Position numbers and translations under genes: made by a program
Assembly (NCBI GenBank): GCA_963823755.1
Contig: CAWGMP010000016.1
Location: 1-64,000, forward strand
Direction: 5' to 3'
From: GCA-003244245 sp963823755
GTDB taxonomy: Bacteria > Actinomycetota > Actinomycetes > Mycobacteriales > Pseudonocardiaceae
Length of the DNA stretch: 64,000 nt
Notes under the pieces: generated by a model
What the model saw: the letters and a program-made list of their open reading frames with translations, nothing else
What the model was told of the DNA's origin: nothing
Databases searched by the model: none
Shown: positions 43,538-56,252 of the stretch, one piece after another
Layout: each line of letters starts with the position of its first letter
Position numbering within the stretch: the first letter of the stretch is position 1

Positions 43538-45430
43538 TTAGGCGCTGCGCTCGTCGATGTCGCGCAAGTGGCTGATCAGCCACTGTACGACCTCCCGCAC
43601 GAAGACCACGCGGTTGCTGGTGCCCAGAATCTCGTGCCCCTCATCGGCCAGCACCAGATAACCGGGTGACACGCCGCGGTCGCGTAGTGCCGCGACGAGT
43701 TGCTCGGCCTGGGTGGAGGGGACGTTGCTGTCATGGCCGCCGTGCACCACCAGCAGCGGTGCACGCAGCTGCTCGATGCGGTGGATCGGCGACAGCTCAC
43801 GCAGCAGCTCTGTGTCCCGCCGCGGGTCACCGTACCTGGTCACGGCCGCAGCTGCGATCCATGGCTCCGTGTGGGCGAAGAACGTCTCGAAATCGGTGAT
43901 GCCGCAGACGTCGACACCGGCCCGGAACAGCGCGGGATAGTTCACCATCGCGGCGACGGTCAGGTAGCCGCCGTAGGAACGACCGCCGCAGCCTAGTGCG
44001 GTCGGGTCGGCGAGCCCGGCGTCGACCAGGTACCCGGCCACATCGGCGACGTCGTCGATGGCGGCGAACCGGCGGTGGCGGACATCCGCGTCCACGAACC
44101 GGTGCCCGAAGCCCGAGGAGCCGCGCACGTTCGGTGCGAACACCGCGACTCCGTAGCTCAGCAATGCCTGGTAGAGCGGGTTGAACGTGGGGCGTTCCTG
44201 TGCCTCAGGGCCGCCGTGCAACCAGACCAGCGTGGGCACCGCGCCGAACGCGCCGGCCGGCCGGTAGAGCCAGCCGCTCAGGGTGAGGCCGTCCCGGACC
44301 CGCCATCGGTGCAACTCCGGCCGGGCCGGCGCGTCTCGCGGCCACGGCGGTGGGAGTGTGGGAGCCAGCCGCGCTGGTTCGGTCGGTGCGAGCGGGTAGT
44401 GCAGGACGTGCGGCGGCTCGGCGCAGGATTCCACGGCGAGTATCAATGCACCACCGTCCCGGGTGAAAGCGCACCCTGTCACTACCTCCACGGGTGACGC
44501 CGGCAGCGCATGACGCCGGCCGCCGGCCAGGTCGACGAGCTCGAGCTCGCTGTGTCCCTCGATGTTCCACACCGCGACGACCTTGCGGCCCGTCGGATCG
44601 AGCGCGAACCTGTCGAGCTCAGCACCGTCGCGCCCCGCGATGAGCTCGGCGGACTCTGGATAGCCGGCGGCCACCCTTGGCAGCGCGAGCAAGGCGGCGA
44701 ACTCGCGGTCGGCGTCGGTATGCAGGTAAATGGTTCGATCATCGGGGGCGAAGCAGGCGTCGGCGACGGTCGCGTCAGCACCGAGCAGCTCAGCGCTGCT
44801 GTTGGTCCGGGTGTCGACGAGCAGCAGGCGGCGTGCGCCGCGGGCGCCGCGGCGCACCACGGCGTAGCGCCCGTCATGGCTTAATGCGCACACTGCCGCC
44901 GCGGGTCCGCTCGCCAGCCGACGGCGGCGCCCGGTGCACACGTCCACCGCATACGCGGTGAGCCTGGCGGGGTCGGTGGCGCTACTCTCAGCGAGACCCA
45001 CGACGTGCCCGCCGGGCTGCCAGCGGCCGATCGACGCCACCCCGGTTGGTGTGCCGGCGACGACCCGGGCATCGGAACCGTCCGGTCGTAGCGCACGAAC
45101 CACGGTGCGTTCGCCGCCGAAGGGCGCCGTCGTCAGGCATAGCCACTCGCCGTCGGGCGACCAGCTGACCATCCGCACGTAGTCCTCGCCGGTGTCCAGC
45201 GGCACCGCTGAGCCCACCAGTGCCGTCGGGCTGGCTTGGGTCAGCGGGCTCAGCCAGACCCGGGGCGTGCCGTCGCGGTCGGAGACCACGGCCAGGGTGC
45301 TGCTATCCGGGGATAGTGCGGGTGAGGTACAGGTCTCCGCAGCGAGCCAGTCGAGGCCGGGGAACTCGGCGGCTTGCCGGGCCTGCTGGAGCCGCGCGAA
45401 ACCGCTTGTCTCGTCTGAACTCGCCGTCAC
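43538..45430 (-). CDS. S9-family (prolyl-oligopeptidase-type) serine peptidase
   Basis: 630 residues. The N-terminal ~370 form a WD/propeller-like domain ('SPALSPDSSTLAVVSDRDGT', 'VRMVSWSPDGEWLCLTTAPF'). The C-terminal ~250 are an alpha/beta hydrolase: 'PTLVWLHGGPEAQERPTFNP', nucleophile 'GCGGRSYGGYLTVAA', acid 'VVHGGHDSNVPS', His 'LADEGHEILG'. No signal peptide, so cytoplasmic. The GTG start abuts the amidotransferase stop (TAG-GTG), so it is the last gene of a three-gene unit and may hydrolyse the peptide made by the first two. Confidence 0.88.
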   Translation of the reverse strand: MTASSDETSGFARLQQARQAAEFPGLDWLAAETCTSPALSPDSSTLAVVSDRDGTPRVWLSPLTQASPTALVGSAVPLDTGEDYVRMVSWSPDGEWLCLTTAPFGGERTVVRALRPDGSDARVVAGTPTGVASIGRWQPGGHVVGLAESSATDPARLTAYAVDVCTGRRRRLASGPAAAVCALSHDGRYAVVRRGARGARRLLLVDTRTNSSAELLGADATVADACFAPDDRTIYLHTDADREFAALLALPRVAAGYPESAELIAGRDGAELDRFALDPTGRKVVAVWNIEGHSELELVDLAGGRRHALPASPVEVVTGCAFTRDGGALILAVESCAEPPHVLHYPLAPTEPARLAPTLPPPWPRDAPARPELHRWRVRDGLTLSGWLYRPAGAFGAVPTLVWLHGGPEAQERPTFNPLYQALLSYGVAVFAPNVRGSSGFGHRFVDADVRHRRFAAIDDVADVAGYLVDAGLADPTALGCGGRSYGGYLTVAAMVNYPALFRAGVDVCGITDFETFFAHTEPWIAAAAVTRYGDPRRDTELLRELSPIHRIEQLRAPLLVVHGGHDSNVPSTQAEQLVAALRDRGVSPGYLVLADEGHEILGTSNRVVFVREVVQWLISHLRDIDERSA

Positions 45431-47206
45431 CTAGATCCCCCTCGCCTGCAACCACATCTCCAACAGAGCAACCTGCCATAGAGCGTTGGACCCCAGGGAG
45501 GTGCGCCCGGTATTCGGATCAGCAAGCATGCGCTGTAGCCAGTCCGGGCGAAAGAGCCCGCGGTCTTTGGCCACCGGATCGGTCACAGCATCGTGCACGC
45601 GGTCGAGGAAGGAACCGGACAGGTGCCGGATCGCCGGCACCGGGAAGTAACCCTTGGGCCGGTCGATGATCGTGTCCGGGACGACGCCGCGACTGGCGGC
45701 CTTGAGCACTCCCTTCCCGCCCGCGGCGAGCTTCAGCTCGGGTGGGCAGGTACCGGCGAGTTCGACCAGCTCGTGGTCCAGGAACGGCACCCGCGCCTCC
45801 AGCCCCCACGCCATCGTCATGTTGTCCACCCTCTTGACCGGGTCGTCGACCAGCATCACCGTGGTATCGAGGCGCAACGCCGCGTCAACCGCCGTGTCGG
45901 CGCCGGGAGCACCGAAGTGCATGTCGACGAATGCCCTGCTGTGGTCGGAGTCAACCACCCACTCCGGCTCCAGCAGGTCGGCCAGCTCGGCGTGTGGGCG
46001 GTCGACGAACACCTTCGCATAGGCCCCCGCGGCGAGGTCCCGCGGGACGCCGGCAAGCGGCGGGTACCAGTCGTAGCCGGCGAACACCTCATCCGCACCC
46101 TGCCCGGACTGCACCACGGTCACCGAGCGGGTGACCTCCTCGGAGAGTAGGTAGAACGCGACACAGTCGTGGCTGACCATCGGTTCGCTCATCGCGTCGA
46201 TGGCCGCGTCCACCGCCGGGAGTAACCGGTCCGACTTGACCATGATCTTCTGGTGGTCAGTGTCGAAGTGTGCTGCCATCTGGTCGGAGTAGACGAACTC
46301 GTCCCCGGACTCCCCGCCGGCGGCCTCGAACCCGACGCTGAATGTGCGCAGCCGCTGTGGACCACTTTCGGCCAGCAACGCCACCACCAGGCTGGAGTCG
46401 ATGCCGCCGGAGAGCAGGATGCCCACCGGAACGTCGGCGACCATCCGCCGCTGCACGGCGAGCCGCAGCGCATCCAGCACAGCGCCCGGCCAGTCCGCGG
46501 TATCCAGGCCGGGGTCGCTTCGGGAGAACGCCGGCCGCCAGTACTCCCGGTCCGCGTGCCGGCCGTCGGGGTGCACGGTGCGTACCGTGGCCGGTGGAAG
46601 CTTCTGCACCCCGGCCAGGATGGTGTGGGGAGCCGGTACGACGGAATGAAAGCTCAGGTAGTGGTGCAGCCCCACCGGGTCGATCGTGGTGTCCACCTCG
46701 CCCGCGGCGAGCAGCGCCGGCAGCGTAGAGGCAAAGCGCAGCCGTTCCGGAGTCTGTGAGAGGTACAGCGGTTTGATCCCGAGCCGGTCGCGGCCGAGCA
46801 CCAGGCGCCCGCTGTCGCGCTCGAGCACGGCGAAGGCGAACATGCCCAGAAAATGGTCGACGCAGCTGGTGCCCCACCGGTGGTAGGCCTTGAGCAGCAC
46901 CTCACTGTCGGAGTCAGAGAAGAACCGGTAACCGGCGGCGCCCAGCTCGCCGCGCAGCTCGCGGTAGTTGTAGATGCAGCCGTTGAACACGGTGGCCAGG
47001 CCCAGCTCGGGATCGATCATGGGTTGCGCGGCCCGCTTCGACAGGTCGATGATCTTCAATCGGCGGTGCCCGAGCGCGGTGCGGTCGCCCGCGTGGATGC
47101 CCCAGCCGTCGGGGCCGCGACGGTGCAGCGCGGCGGTCATGGTGGTGACCGCGCCGATGTCGGCCGGAGTTTCGTCGAATCTGATCTCGCCTGCGATGCC
47201 GCACAT
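45431..47206 (-). CDS. Asparagine-synthase-type glutamine amidotransferase
   Basis: The start is set at 'MCGIAGEIRFDETPADIGAV' (47206), because class II glutaminases need Cys right after Met; GGGGAG is upstream. The glutaminase domain (about 1-210) includes 'RRGPDGWGIHAGD' and 'NGCIYNYRELR'. The synthetase domain carries the PP-loop 'VPVGILLSGGIDSSLVVALL' and 'VVQSGQGADEVFAGYDWYPP'. Most like the amidotransferases that amidate small peptides (N-acetylglutaminylglutamine type) rather than AsnB itself. 13 bases separate it from the ligase gene upstream, supporting a joint pathway making an amidated dipeptide-like solute. The product is inference. Confidence 0.82.
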   Translation of the reverse strand: MCGIAGEIRFDETPADIGAVTTMTAALHRRGPDGWGIHAGDRTALGHRRLKIIDLSKRAAQPMIDPELGLATVFNGCIYNYRELRGELGAAGYRFFSDSDSEVLLKAYHRWGTSCVDHFLGMFAFAVLERDSGRLVLGRDRLGIKPLYLSQTPERLRFASTLPALLAAGEVDTTIDPVGLHHYLSFHSVVPAPHTILAGVQKLPPATVRTVHPDGRHADREYWRPAFSRSDPGLDTADWPGAVLDALRLAVQRRMVADVPVGILLSGGIDSSLVVALLAESGPQRLRTFSVGFEAAGGESGDEFVYSDQMAAHFDTDHQKIMVKSDRLLPAVDAAIDAMSEPMVSHDCVAFYLLSEEVTRSVTVVQSGQGADEVFAGYDWYPPLAGVPRDLAAGAYAKVFVDRPHAELADLLEPEWVVDSDHSRAFVDMHFGAPGADTAVDAALRLDTTVMLVDDPVKRVDNMTMAWGLEARVPFLDHELVELAGTCPPELKLAAGGKGVLKAASRGVVPDTIIDRPKGYFPVPAIRHLSGSFLDRVHDAVTDPVAKDRGLFRPDWLQRMLADPNTGRTSLGSNALWQVALLEMWLQARGI

Positions 47207-47219
47207 CAGCAAGCTCCCC

Positions 47220-49782
47220 TCAACGCAAGATCCAGGTGTCCTTCGCGCCGCCGCCGCGCGACGAGTTGACGATCATGCTTCCGCTGGATGCCACCCTGGT
47301 CAGAGCGGCTGGGACCACCTCAGCCCGTTCGCCGTGCAGCACGAATGCGCGCAGGTCGATCGCCCGCGGCTCCAGCCGGGTGTCGGCGAAGGTGGGGTGA
47401 GTGGACAGCGACACCAGGTCCTGGGCCACCCAGTCCTCGGGGTGTGCCTGGATGGTGGCGGCGAGCTCGACCAGTTCGGACCGGCTGGCATCCGGTCCGA
47501 TCACGACGCCGTGACCGCCGTAGCCGTCCACCGGTTTGAGCACCAGCTCGTCGAGCCGGTCCAGCACCTCGGCCAGGTGGTGCGGATCAACGCACGGGTA
47601 GGTGGGTACGTTGTCGAGCAGCCCCTTCTCACCCAGATAGTAGCTGATCATGGCGGGTACGTAGGCGTAAACCCGTTTGTCGTCGGCCACCCCGTTGCCC
47701 AGCGCATTGAGCAGGCTCACCCGCCCGTCAGCCGCGGCCGCGCAGATCGCCGGGCCGACAGGCCAGGCGTCAGCACCGGTCGCGTCGAGCAGGGTCTGCT
47801 CGTCGAGCCGCCGGTAGAGCACACCGAGGCGCCGGCCGTGCGCGTACACCCCACTGTCGGTGACCGTGAGCTTCTCCCGGGGTGACCAGCGGCAGAGCCA
47901 TCTGCTCGGCCAGCAGCCGATGTTCGTAGAACGCGGCGTCGATGGGTCCGGCGCTCAGCAGCGCGACCGTGTCGTCGCCCTCGCCGTCTGGAACCGAGGC
48001 CAGCAATGTCTTGCGTAGCAGCTCGGGAACACCTTCCAGGGGCACCACGCCGGCAGGCGGCTCCAGGTCGGGCAACACGCTGCGGACCAGCCGCCGGCTG
48101 ATCATCGCGTACCCGATGCCAGAGGGCACTCGCAGGTTGTCCTCGAGTACGTACCAGCCCTCGGCGTTGTCTCGCACCAGGTCGATCCCGCTGACCGCGG
48201 CTCGCACGGTGTGTTGCCTGCACAGCGCTCCGAAACGGCTCCAGCCAGGCGAATCGGTGACCACCGACGCCGGCATGACGCCATCCCTGATGATCTCCTG
48301 CTGGCCGTAGGCGTCGTGCAGAAACGCCTCCAGCGCGCGCACCCGCTGGATCAGCCCTGGCGTCAGGGTCGCCCAGTCCTCGGCTGTGATGATGCGCGGT
48401 ACCAGGTCCAGCGGGAAAAGCCGGTCCGGCTCGTTGTCGAACACCCGGAACGTCACACCCCGCGCCTGCTGCTCGGTTCGCAGCGCAGATACCGCCGCTC
48501 GCATGCCGCGGGCTCCCAACCGGTCGAGCATCCGGAACATCCAGCCGTAGTGCGGCAGGACTGCGCCATTAGGCCCCACCGCCTCGTCGTAGTGACCACC
48601 GTGGTTGCCGGCACCGAGGTAGTCGGCGAGCAGGGCCGGTGTCGTCGGCACCGCGGTCGGTGCTTGGCGCTGCAGTGGCTCGCCGCGGGTCTGCGCGAGC
48701 AGGCCGTCAACCACGTCGGTGAGCTCGCCGCGCCGACCGAACATCCGGCGTTGGCGGGCCGCGGAGCTACCTGCGGCAACGGCTCGTTGGGAAAGCTCGA
48801 GCACCTGTTTCCAGTCACCGAACGCCTCCAGCTCCGGGCGCACGTCGCTGACCAGGCGTTCCACGAGCACAGACGGCGCCACCAGGGTCGGTCCGGACGG
48901 ATTGGCAAGGTCGACGAGGTCACCCTCCAACCCCGATCGGGCCGCGCGCCAGGTCGCCGCCCGCAGCAGCTCGTGGCGGGTCTGGGGGAACGGTTTGTCC
49001 TCTTCGACCCACCTGCGGGCCCGCTGCACCAGCGCGCGGAACAGGCCGGCGATGAGCACGACGTCGTCCACTGCGGGGCAGGCATCGCAGATCCGCAGTT
49101 CCACGGTGGGCAGGTGCGCTGATGGGCGGATATCGAAATACACCATGCCGGGGTCGCTGATCGTTCCCGAGGCGACCAGGTCGGCCACCAGAGCCTCGTA
49201 GTCGGCGGCGGTCCGCATCGGCCCTGGCGGGCCAGCGGTCGGCCAGCGCTGCCAGACCATGCAGCGGTAGCTGGCGTAACCGCTGTCGGCCCCTCGCCAG
49301 TACGGCGAACTGGCCGACAGCGCGAGGAAGATCGGCAGGTACAGCGCCACATGCTGCACGACTCCCACCGCGACGTCCCGATCAGGCACGTCGACGTGCA
49401 CCTGGGCACCGCAGATGTGCTGCTCGCGAACCAGCAGCTGGTATTCATGCTGCATCCGGTCATAGCGCGCGCCCGCCGAGATGTCCGTGCCGAGCAGGTC
49501 GACCAGCGGGACCGTTCCGGCTGCCACGACCCCTAGCCCGAGCGGATCGGCGACCTCGTTCAACCGGCGGCGCAGCCGGCAGAGTTCCTCGCGCAGCTCG
49601 TCGAGGCTGTCGCAGGGCGACGTGTTGGCCTCGACCAGGGAGCGTTGCAGTTCGGGTGCAAACGAGTCGCCGTCCAAATGGGCGAGCATGGCGTCGACCG
49701 CCGGCGCCGCTCTCCCCGTCAGCAGGTCGACGAGATGGAATTCCTCTTCGACGCCGATCCGCGAATCCGCTGTGTCGCCCAT
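47220..49782 (-). CDS. GCS2-type carboxylate-amine ligase fused to circularly permuted ATP-grasp, one frameshift
   Basis: Start 'MGDTADSRIGVEEEFHLVDL'. The N-terminal ~380 residues are a YbdK/GCS2-like glutamate-amine ligase ('GVEEEFHL', 'CGAQVHVDVPDRDVAVGVVQ', 'MVYFDIRPSAHLPTVELRIC'). The C-terminal ~450 are a type-2 circularly permuted ATP-grasp domain ('VFDNEPDRLFPLDLVPRIIT', 'GWYVLEDNLRVPSGIGYAMI', 'LVLKPVDGYGGHGVVIGPDA'). The frame breaks at a run of four G on the plus strand (47879-47882); one added base joins 'ALPLVTP' to 'REKLTVTDSGVYAHGRRLGV' and gives ~854 residues, the normal length for this fusion. A sequencing error is likely. First gene of the ligase-amidotransferase-peptidase unit. 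Confidence 0.82.
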
Positions 49783-49886
49783 GGGAGTGACGCTAGGCGA
49801 TGGTTGTTACCGTTGCTTTGCCGGGAAGCCGGTGGGGCCCTCGGGTTCGGTGAACGTGGACACGGTGCACCGAGGATGATGCAGAC

Positions 49887-51176
49887 GTGAACCTGACCCA
49901 CCTGCCCACCAGTGAACTGACCCGACACCGCGATGACCTGCGCCGCGAGTACGAGGCGCTGCAGGCGCGGGGTCTTGCCCTCGACCTGACCAGGGGCAAG
50001 CCGTCGACCGAGCAGCTGGACCTGTCCGAGCCGCTGCTGGAGCTGCCAGGAGCGGGCAAGCATCTGGCCGGCGACGGCACCGACACCCGCAACTACGGAG
50101 GCCTGCGGGGGCTGGCTGAGCTGCGTGAGATTTTCAGCGGACTGCTCCACGTGCCTGCTGACCAGCTGGTCGCGTTCGGTAATTCCAGCTTGGAGCTGAT
50201 GCACGAGTGCCTGGTGCATGCCGTGCTGTTCGGGGTGCCCGGCTCGGCGCAGCCGTGGGGGCTGGGCACTGGGACGGCGTTGCTGTGCCCGGTACCCGGC
50301 TACGACCGGCACTTCGCGCTGTGCGAGAAGCTGGGCCTCGAGATGATCGCGGTGCCGATGAACGTGGCCGGTCCGGACATGGACGAGGTCGAGCGGCTCA
50401 GCGCAGCCGACGCCAGGATCAAGGGGATCTGGTGCGTACCCAAGTACAGCAACCCCTCCGGAATCCGGTACTCCGACCAGACCGTCGATCGGTTGGCCCG
50501 GATGCGCACTGCCGCGCCCGACTTCCGGATCCTCTGGGACAACGCCTACGCAGTACACCACCTCACCGAGGTCCGGCACGAGGTCGCCGACATCCTGCAG
50601 CTGGCCAACGCCGCGGGTCAGGCTGACCGCCCGTTCGTGTTCGGCTCCACGTCGAAGATCACGCTGGCGGGTAGCGGGGTGGCCTTTTTCGGTGCGTCCC
50701 CGGCCAACGTGGATTGGCTGACCGGGCACCTGGCCAAGCGCACGATCGGCCCGGACAAGGTCAACCAGCTGCGGCACGTGCTGTTCTTGCAGACCGCGAG
50801 CGGCGTGCACGCCCACATGGACCGGCACCGCGCACTGCTCAAGCCGAAGTTCGATCTCGTCCAGCGCACCCTGGGCGGGCGGCTCGGCGACAGCGGCGTG
50901 GCGACCTGGACTGTGCCCGAAGGGGGCTACTTCGTCACCCTCGACGTACTGGACGGCTGCGCCAGCCGGGTCGTCGACCTCGCCGCTGGTGCCGGCATCG
51001 CGCTGACCGCCGCCGGCGCGCCGTTCCCGTACGGCAAGGACCCCGACGACCGGGTGATCCGGCTCGCACCCACCTACCCGCCGCTCGCGGAACTGGCTGA
51101 GGCGTTGGACGGGCTGGTGGTGTGCATCAAGCTCGCTGCCATCGAACGCCTACTTGCTGCACCGATCACGATGTGA
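49887..51176 (+). CDS. PLP-dependent aminotransferase, MocR-like aspartate aminotransferase family
   Basis: The GTG start gives 'MNLTHLPTSELTRHRDDLRR'. 'ALDLTRGKPSTEQLDLSEPL', 'YGGLRGLAELREIFSGLLHV' and 'IWCVPKYSNPSGIRYSDQTV' match the Aminotran_MocR group, actinobacterial aspartate aminotransferases. The PLP lysine is in 'VFGSTSKITLAGSGVAFF', and 'LWDNAYAVHHL' holds the PLP-pyridine Asp. 429 residues, intact. Divergent from the ligase operon across 104 bases. Confidence 0.88.
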   Translation: MNLTHLPTSELTRHRDDLRREYEALQARGLALDLTRGKPSTEQLDLSEPLLELPGAGKHLAGDGTDTRNYGGLRGLAELREIFSGLLHVPADQLVAFGNSSLELMHECLVHAVLFGVPGSAQPWGLGTGTALLCPVPGYDRHFALCEKLGLEMIAVPMNVAGPDMDEVERLSAADARIKGIWCVPKYSNPSGIRYSDQTVDRLARMRTAAPDFRILWDNAYAVHHLTEVRHEVADILQLANAAGQADRPFVFGSTSKITLAGSGVAFFGASPANVDWLTGHLAKRTIGPDKVNQLRHVLFLQTASGVHAHMDRHRALLKPKFDLVQRTLGGRLGDSGVATWTVPEGGYFVTLDVLDGCASRVVDLAAGAGIALTAAGAPFPYGKDPDDRVIRLAPTYPPLAELAEALDGLVVCIKLAAIERLLAAPITM

Positions 51177-51307
51177 TCAGCGAGCGCACCTCGTGCTCAG
51201 CCAACCGGTGCTGCCCTGCAGTGGCGAAGCCCGTGCGCAGACGATACAAAGGCAGCGCCGAGCGGCGGCGTGACGCCGAGGGAACAGCGTGGATCTGCGG
51301 AGGTTGC

Positions 51308-53425
<2,118 letters not shown>

Positions 53426-53484
53426 GTTCTGGCGGGGTCCGAACCCCCCTGCCCGGTGCGAGCCATGAGTGGTCCGGGAGCAGA

Positions 53485-55859
53485 ATGACGGGCGTGAGCG
53501 CAAGATCCTTTGTCCCTAGATCATTTGCCGAGTACCTGTCGGGTTTGCGCGAGGCGTCGCTGACCGTGTTGCTCCAAGCTCGTCCGGACGTGCTGGTGCA
53601 GCCGGTTCCGCGCGGCTTCAGTCAACTCGCCCAGCGGCTGGGTGGGGCGGATTCGCTGGGTGCGGCATTGCGCACGGTGAACAAGGACATGGTCGTGGTA
53701 GGGCAGGCCGTCGTCGCGCTGGGTGCGTCGGCGACGGTGCCGGGCGTGGCGCGGCTGCTGGACGTCTCGGAGGAGTTGGTGCGTGCCGGAGTGGCCGAGC
53801 TGTGCGGGCGGGGGCTGGCCTGGGACAGCGGCGGTGTGCTGTACCTGCCGGAACGGCTGGAGGCGCACTGGCGGGCGGAGATCGGTGGCGGCCGGCTGGT
53901 GGCGAAGATCGCGGGATCGGTCCTCGCCGAGAACCTGCGCGTGGCGGTCGATGCGTTCGGCGTCGTGACGGATGGCTTGCGAAAGCCGGAGCTGACCGCG
54001 CAGCTGTCCAGGTGCCTGGCGGATCTACCGCTGCTGGCCAAGGTGATCGCGCAGCTGCCGGCACCGGCCAGGGAACGGCTCGGCGAGTTCCGGCGTGGTT
54101 ATCACGGCTACTTCTACCCGGGATATGCCGGCTACGGTCACCCCCGCCCGCGCGGCGGAGGTGACCGTGATCCGACCGAGCTGCTGATCGCGGCCGGCTT
54201 GCTGCTGCTGGTCAACCACCAGCCTGAACTACCCAGGGAGGTGGCGGTCGCCGGTTGGCTGGCCGAACGCGAGCTCACGCTGACCGGTCGGCCGGAGCTC
54301 CCCCAGCCGGCGCTGACGAGGCAGCGGTACGCCGGGCCGCCCAGGCCGCCGCCCAGGAGGCACTTCGGGGGGTGACGACCCTGCTCGACGAGGCGTGCGC
54401 GACGCCCATCGTGGCACTGAAGAAAGGCGGGATCGGGCCCCGGGAACGGACCCGGCTGGCCAGGCGGCTGTCGATCCCCGACGAGGTCCTCGTGTTGTGG
54501 ATCGACCTGGCGTACGCCGCAGGCCTGCTGGGTCGAGCCGACGCGGGGTACGCACCGACGCACTCCTACGCGGGATGGCGTGCCGCGGAACCTGGCCGGC
54601 AGTGGGCGGTGCTGGTCGACGGGTGGTTCTCCCTCGAGCACGCTCCGACCAGCCGGGAGGTCGATGGGGACAAGGAGCTTCCACCGCCCTTGCCGCTGGC
54701 GTCGGCAGCCGGGCTGCTGCGGCGCGCTCTGCTGTCGGCCGCCCGTTCGGGACTGTCCGTGCGTGCGGCAGCCGAGAAGATCGACTGGTTCTGCCCGTTG
54801 CACGGCTACCGCGCCGGGCAACGTGGTGAGAAAGTGGTCGCCGCCGTCCGCGAAGCCGAATTGCTCGGCGTGATCGCCACCGATGTGGTGTCCGAACTCG
54901 GAGAGCATCTACTGGCTGTGATCGGGTCCGCAGCGGAGGATGCGGTGGGGGAGCTGGCCCAGCGGTGCGCCGCTGCGCTCCCCGAAGCCCCGTGCAGCGT
55001 GATCCTGCAGTCAGACCTTACCGCCGTGGTCTCCGGTCAGCCGAGCGTGGCGGTGTCGCGGCTGCTGAAGGAGTCGGCCGTCGTCGAGACCCACGGGGCG
55101 GCCAGAACCTGGCGGTTCACCCCGGTCAGCATCCGGGCCGCGCTTGATGCCGGGTGGACTGCCCAGGACCTGCTCACCGAGCTAGCCACCATCTCAGATC
55201 ACCCGGTTCCCCAGCCGCTGGAGTATCTGATCACCGATGCCGCCCGCAGGCACGGCCAGGTTCGAGTGCGCGGCATGCGCTCCTGCGTCGTCGCCGACGA
55301 AGCCTTGATCACCGAGATCTTGCACACCCGGGCGCTGAACAAGCTGCATTTCAGCCAACTCGCCCCCACCGTGCTAGCCAGCCCACGCGACCTTGACGAG
55401 GTCTTGGCCCGGTTGCGTGAGGTCGGCATGTCCCCGATGGCCGAGGATGCGCAGGGTACGGTGATCGTCGAAGCCCGTCACGACCACCAAGCGCCGGCCC
55501 ACGATCGCGAGATCGTCACAAAGCCCCGGGCTGCGCTCCCGGCTACCGACCTGGCTCGCCAGCTGGCCGCTGATCCAGACGGTACGACCATGCAGGCCGC
55601 CGCGGACTCGGACACCTTCGAGCTGCTGGCGCAGTTCAACTGTCACCTCGATGATGCGGAGCTGGAGTTACTGTCCGACGCGGTGGATCACCACAACGAC
55701 GTGCTCATCGTCTACCGGGACAAAAACGGCAGCCGCAGCACCCGGGAAATCCGACCACAACAGCTCTACGGCAAATGGCTCGACTCCTGGTGCCACCTCC
55801 GCAACGCCCAACGCGACTTCACCATCTCCAACATCGAGGCCGTCGCCCCCGCCCGGTGA
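53485..55859 (+). CDS. Helicase-associated (helicase C3/XPB-partner) protein, one frameshift
   Basis: The N-terminal ~275 residues ('FAEYLSGLREASLTVLLQAR', 'PRGFSQLAQRLGGADSLGAA', 'VSEELVRAGVAELCGRGLAW') and the C-terminal ~510 ('GVTTLLDEACATPIVALKKG', 'GIGPRERTRLARRLSI', 'VILQSDLTAVVSGQPSVAVS') lie in two frames that meet at CCCCC (54300-54304). One added C joins 'RPELP' to 'PAGADEAAVRRAAQ' for the usual ~790-residue protein. The C-terminus ('HNDVLIVYRDKNGSRSTREI') has WYL-like character. Relatives are normally encoded beside an XPB-like helicase; none is next to it here. The frameshift is probably an error. Confidence 0.8.
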
Positions 55860-56242
55860 TCACGGTGACACTGTTAGCCGACCGCTTGCGTCAGGTTGGG
55901 TGCGGTGTGCGCGACCAGCAGGCCGATGTGTCGCAACTGTGCGGCCACTGTGCTCGTGGCAAGGTCGCCATCGCAACAAACGGGGACGTGTGGCCGTGCG
56001 TCTTCTCCCGCTGGATGCCAGTCGGCAACGTCCGGCAGCAGGCCCTCGCCGAGATCGTGACCGGACCCGCGATGAGTGACGCAGAGCAGCACATCGCTGT
56101 CGGGTCGAAGAACAAGCCCGGCTGTGATCCATTGTGCTGCCCGTCGACCATGTCTGATCCGCAGTGCTCGCCGTCTTGTAGCCCGTCATGTCGACCAGCC
56201 AACAATTGTCGCCCGACCGGCAACTGTGCCCCCAAATACTGA
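55860..56242 (+). pseudogene. C-terminal SPASM fragment of a radical-SAM peptide maturase
   Basis: 'QADVSQLCGHCARGKVAIAT' and 'NGDVWPCVFSRWMPVGNVRQ' are the SPASM-type Cys clusters of actinobacterial RiPP-associated radical SAM proteins. They are followed by the long Cys/Pro/Ser tail ('CDPLCCPSTM', 'CSPSCSPSCRPANNC') typical of that group. The radical SAM core with CxxxCxxC is missing, because the segment abuts the helicase-associated gene. A remnant, though the tail is intact. Confidence 0.65.
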
Positions 56243-56252
56243 GGAATTCATT

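Noticed and set aside
53426..53484. C- and G-rich stretch after glgX as a terminator
   Set aside because: Only a weak imperfect pairing (GGCGGGG with CCCCCCTG) and no T tract; not distinct from background.
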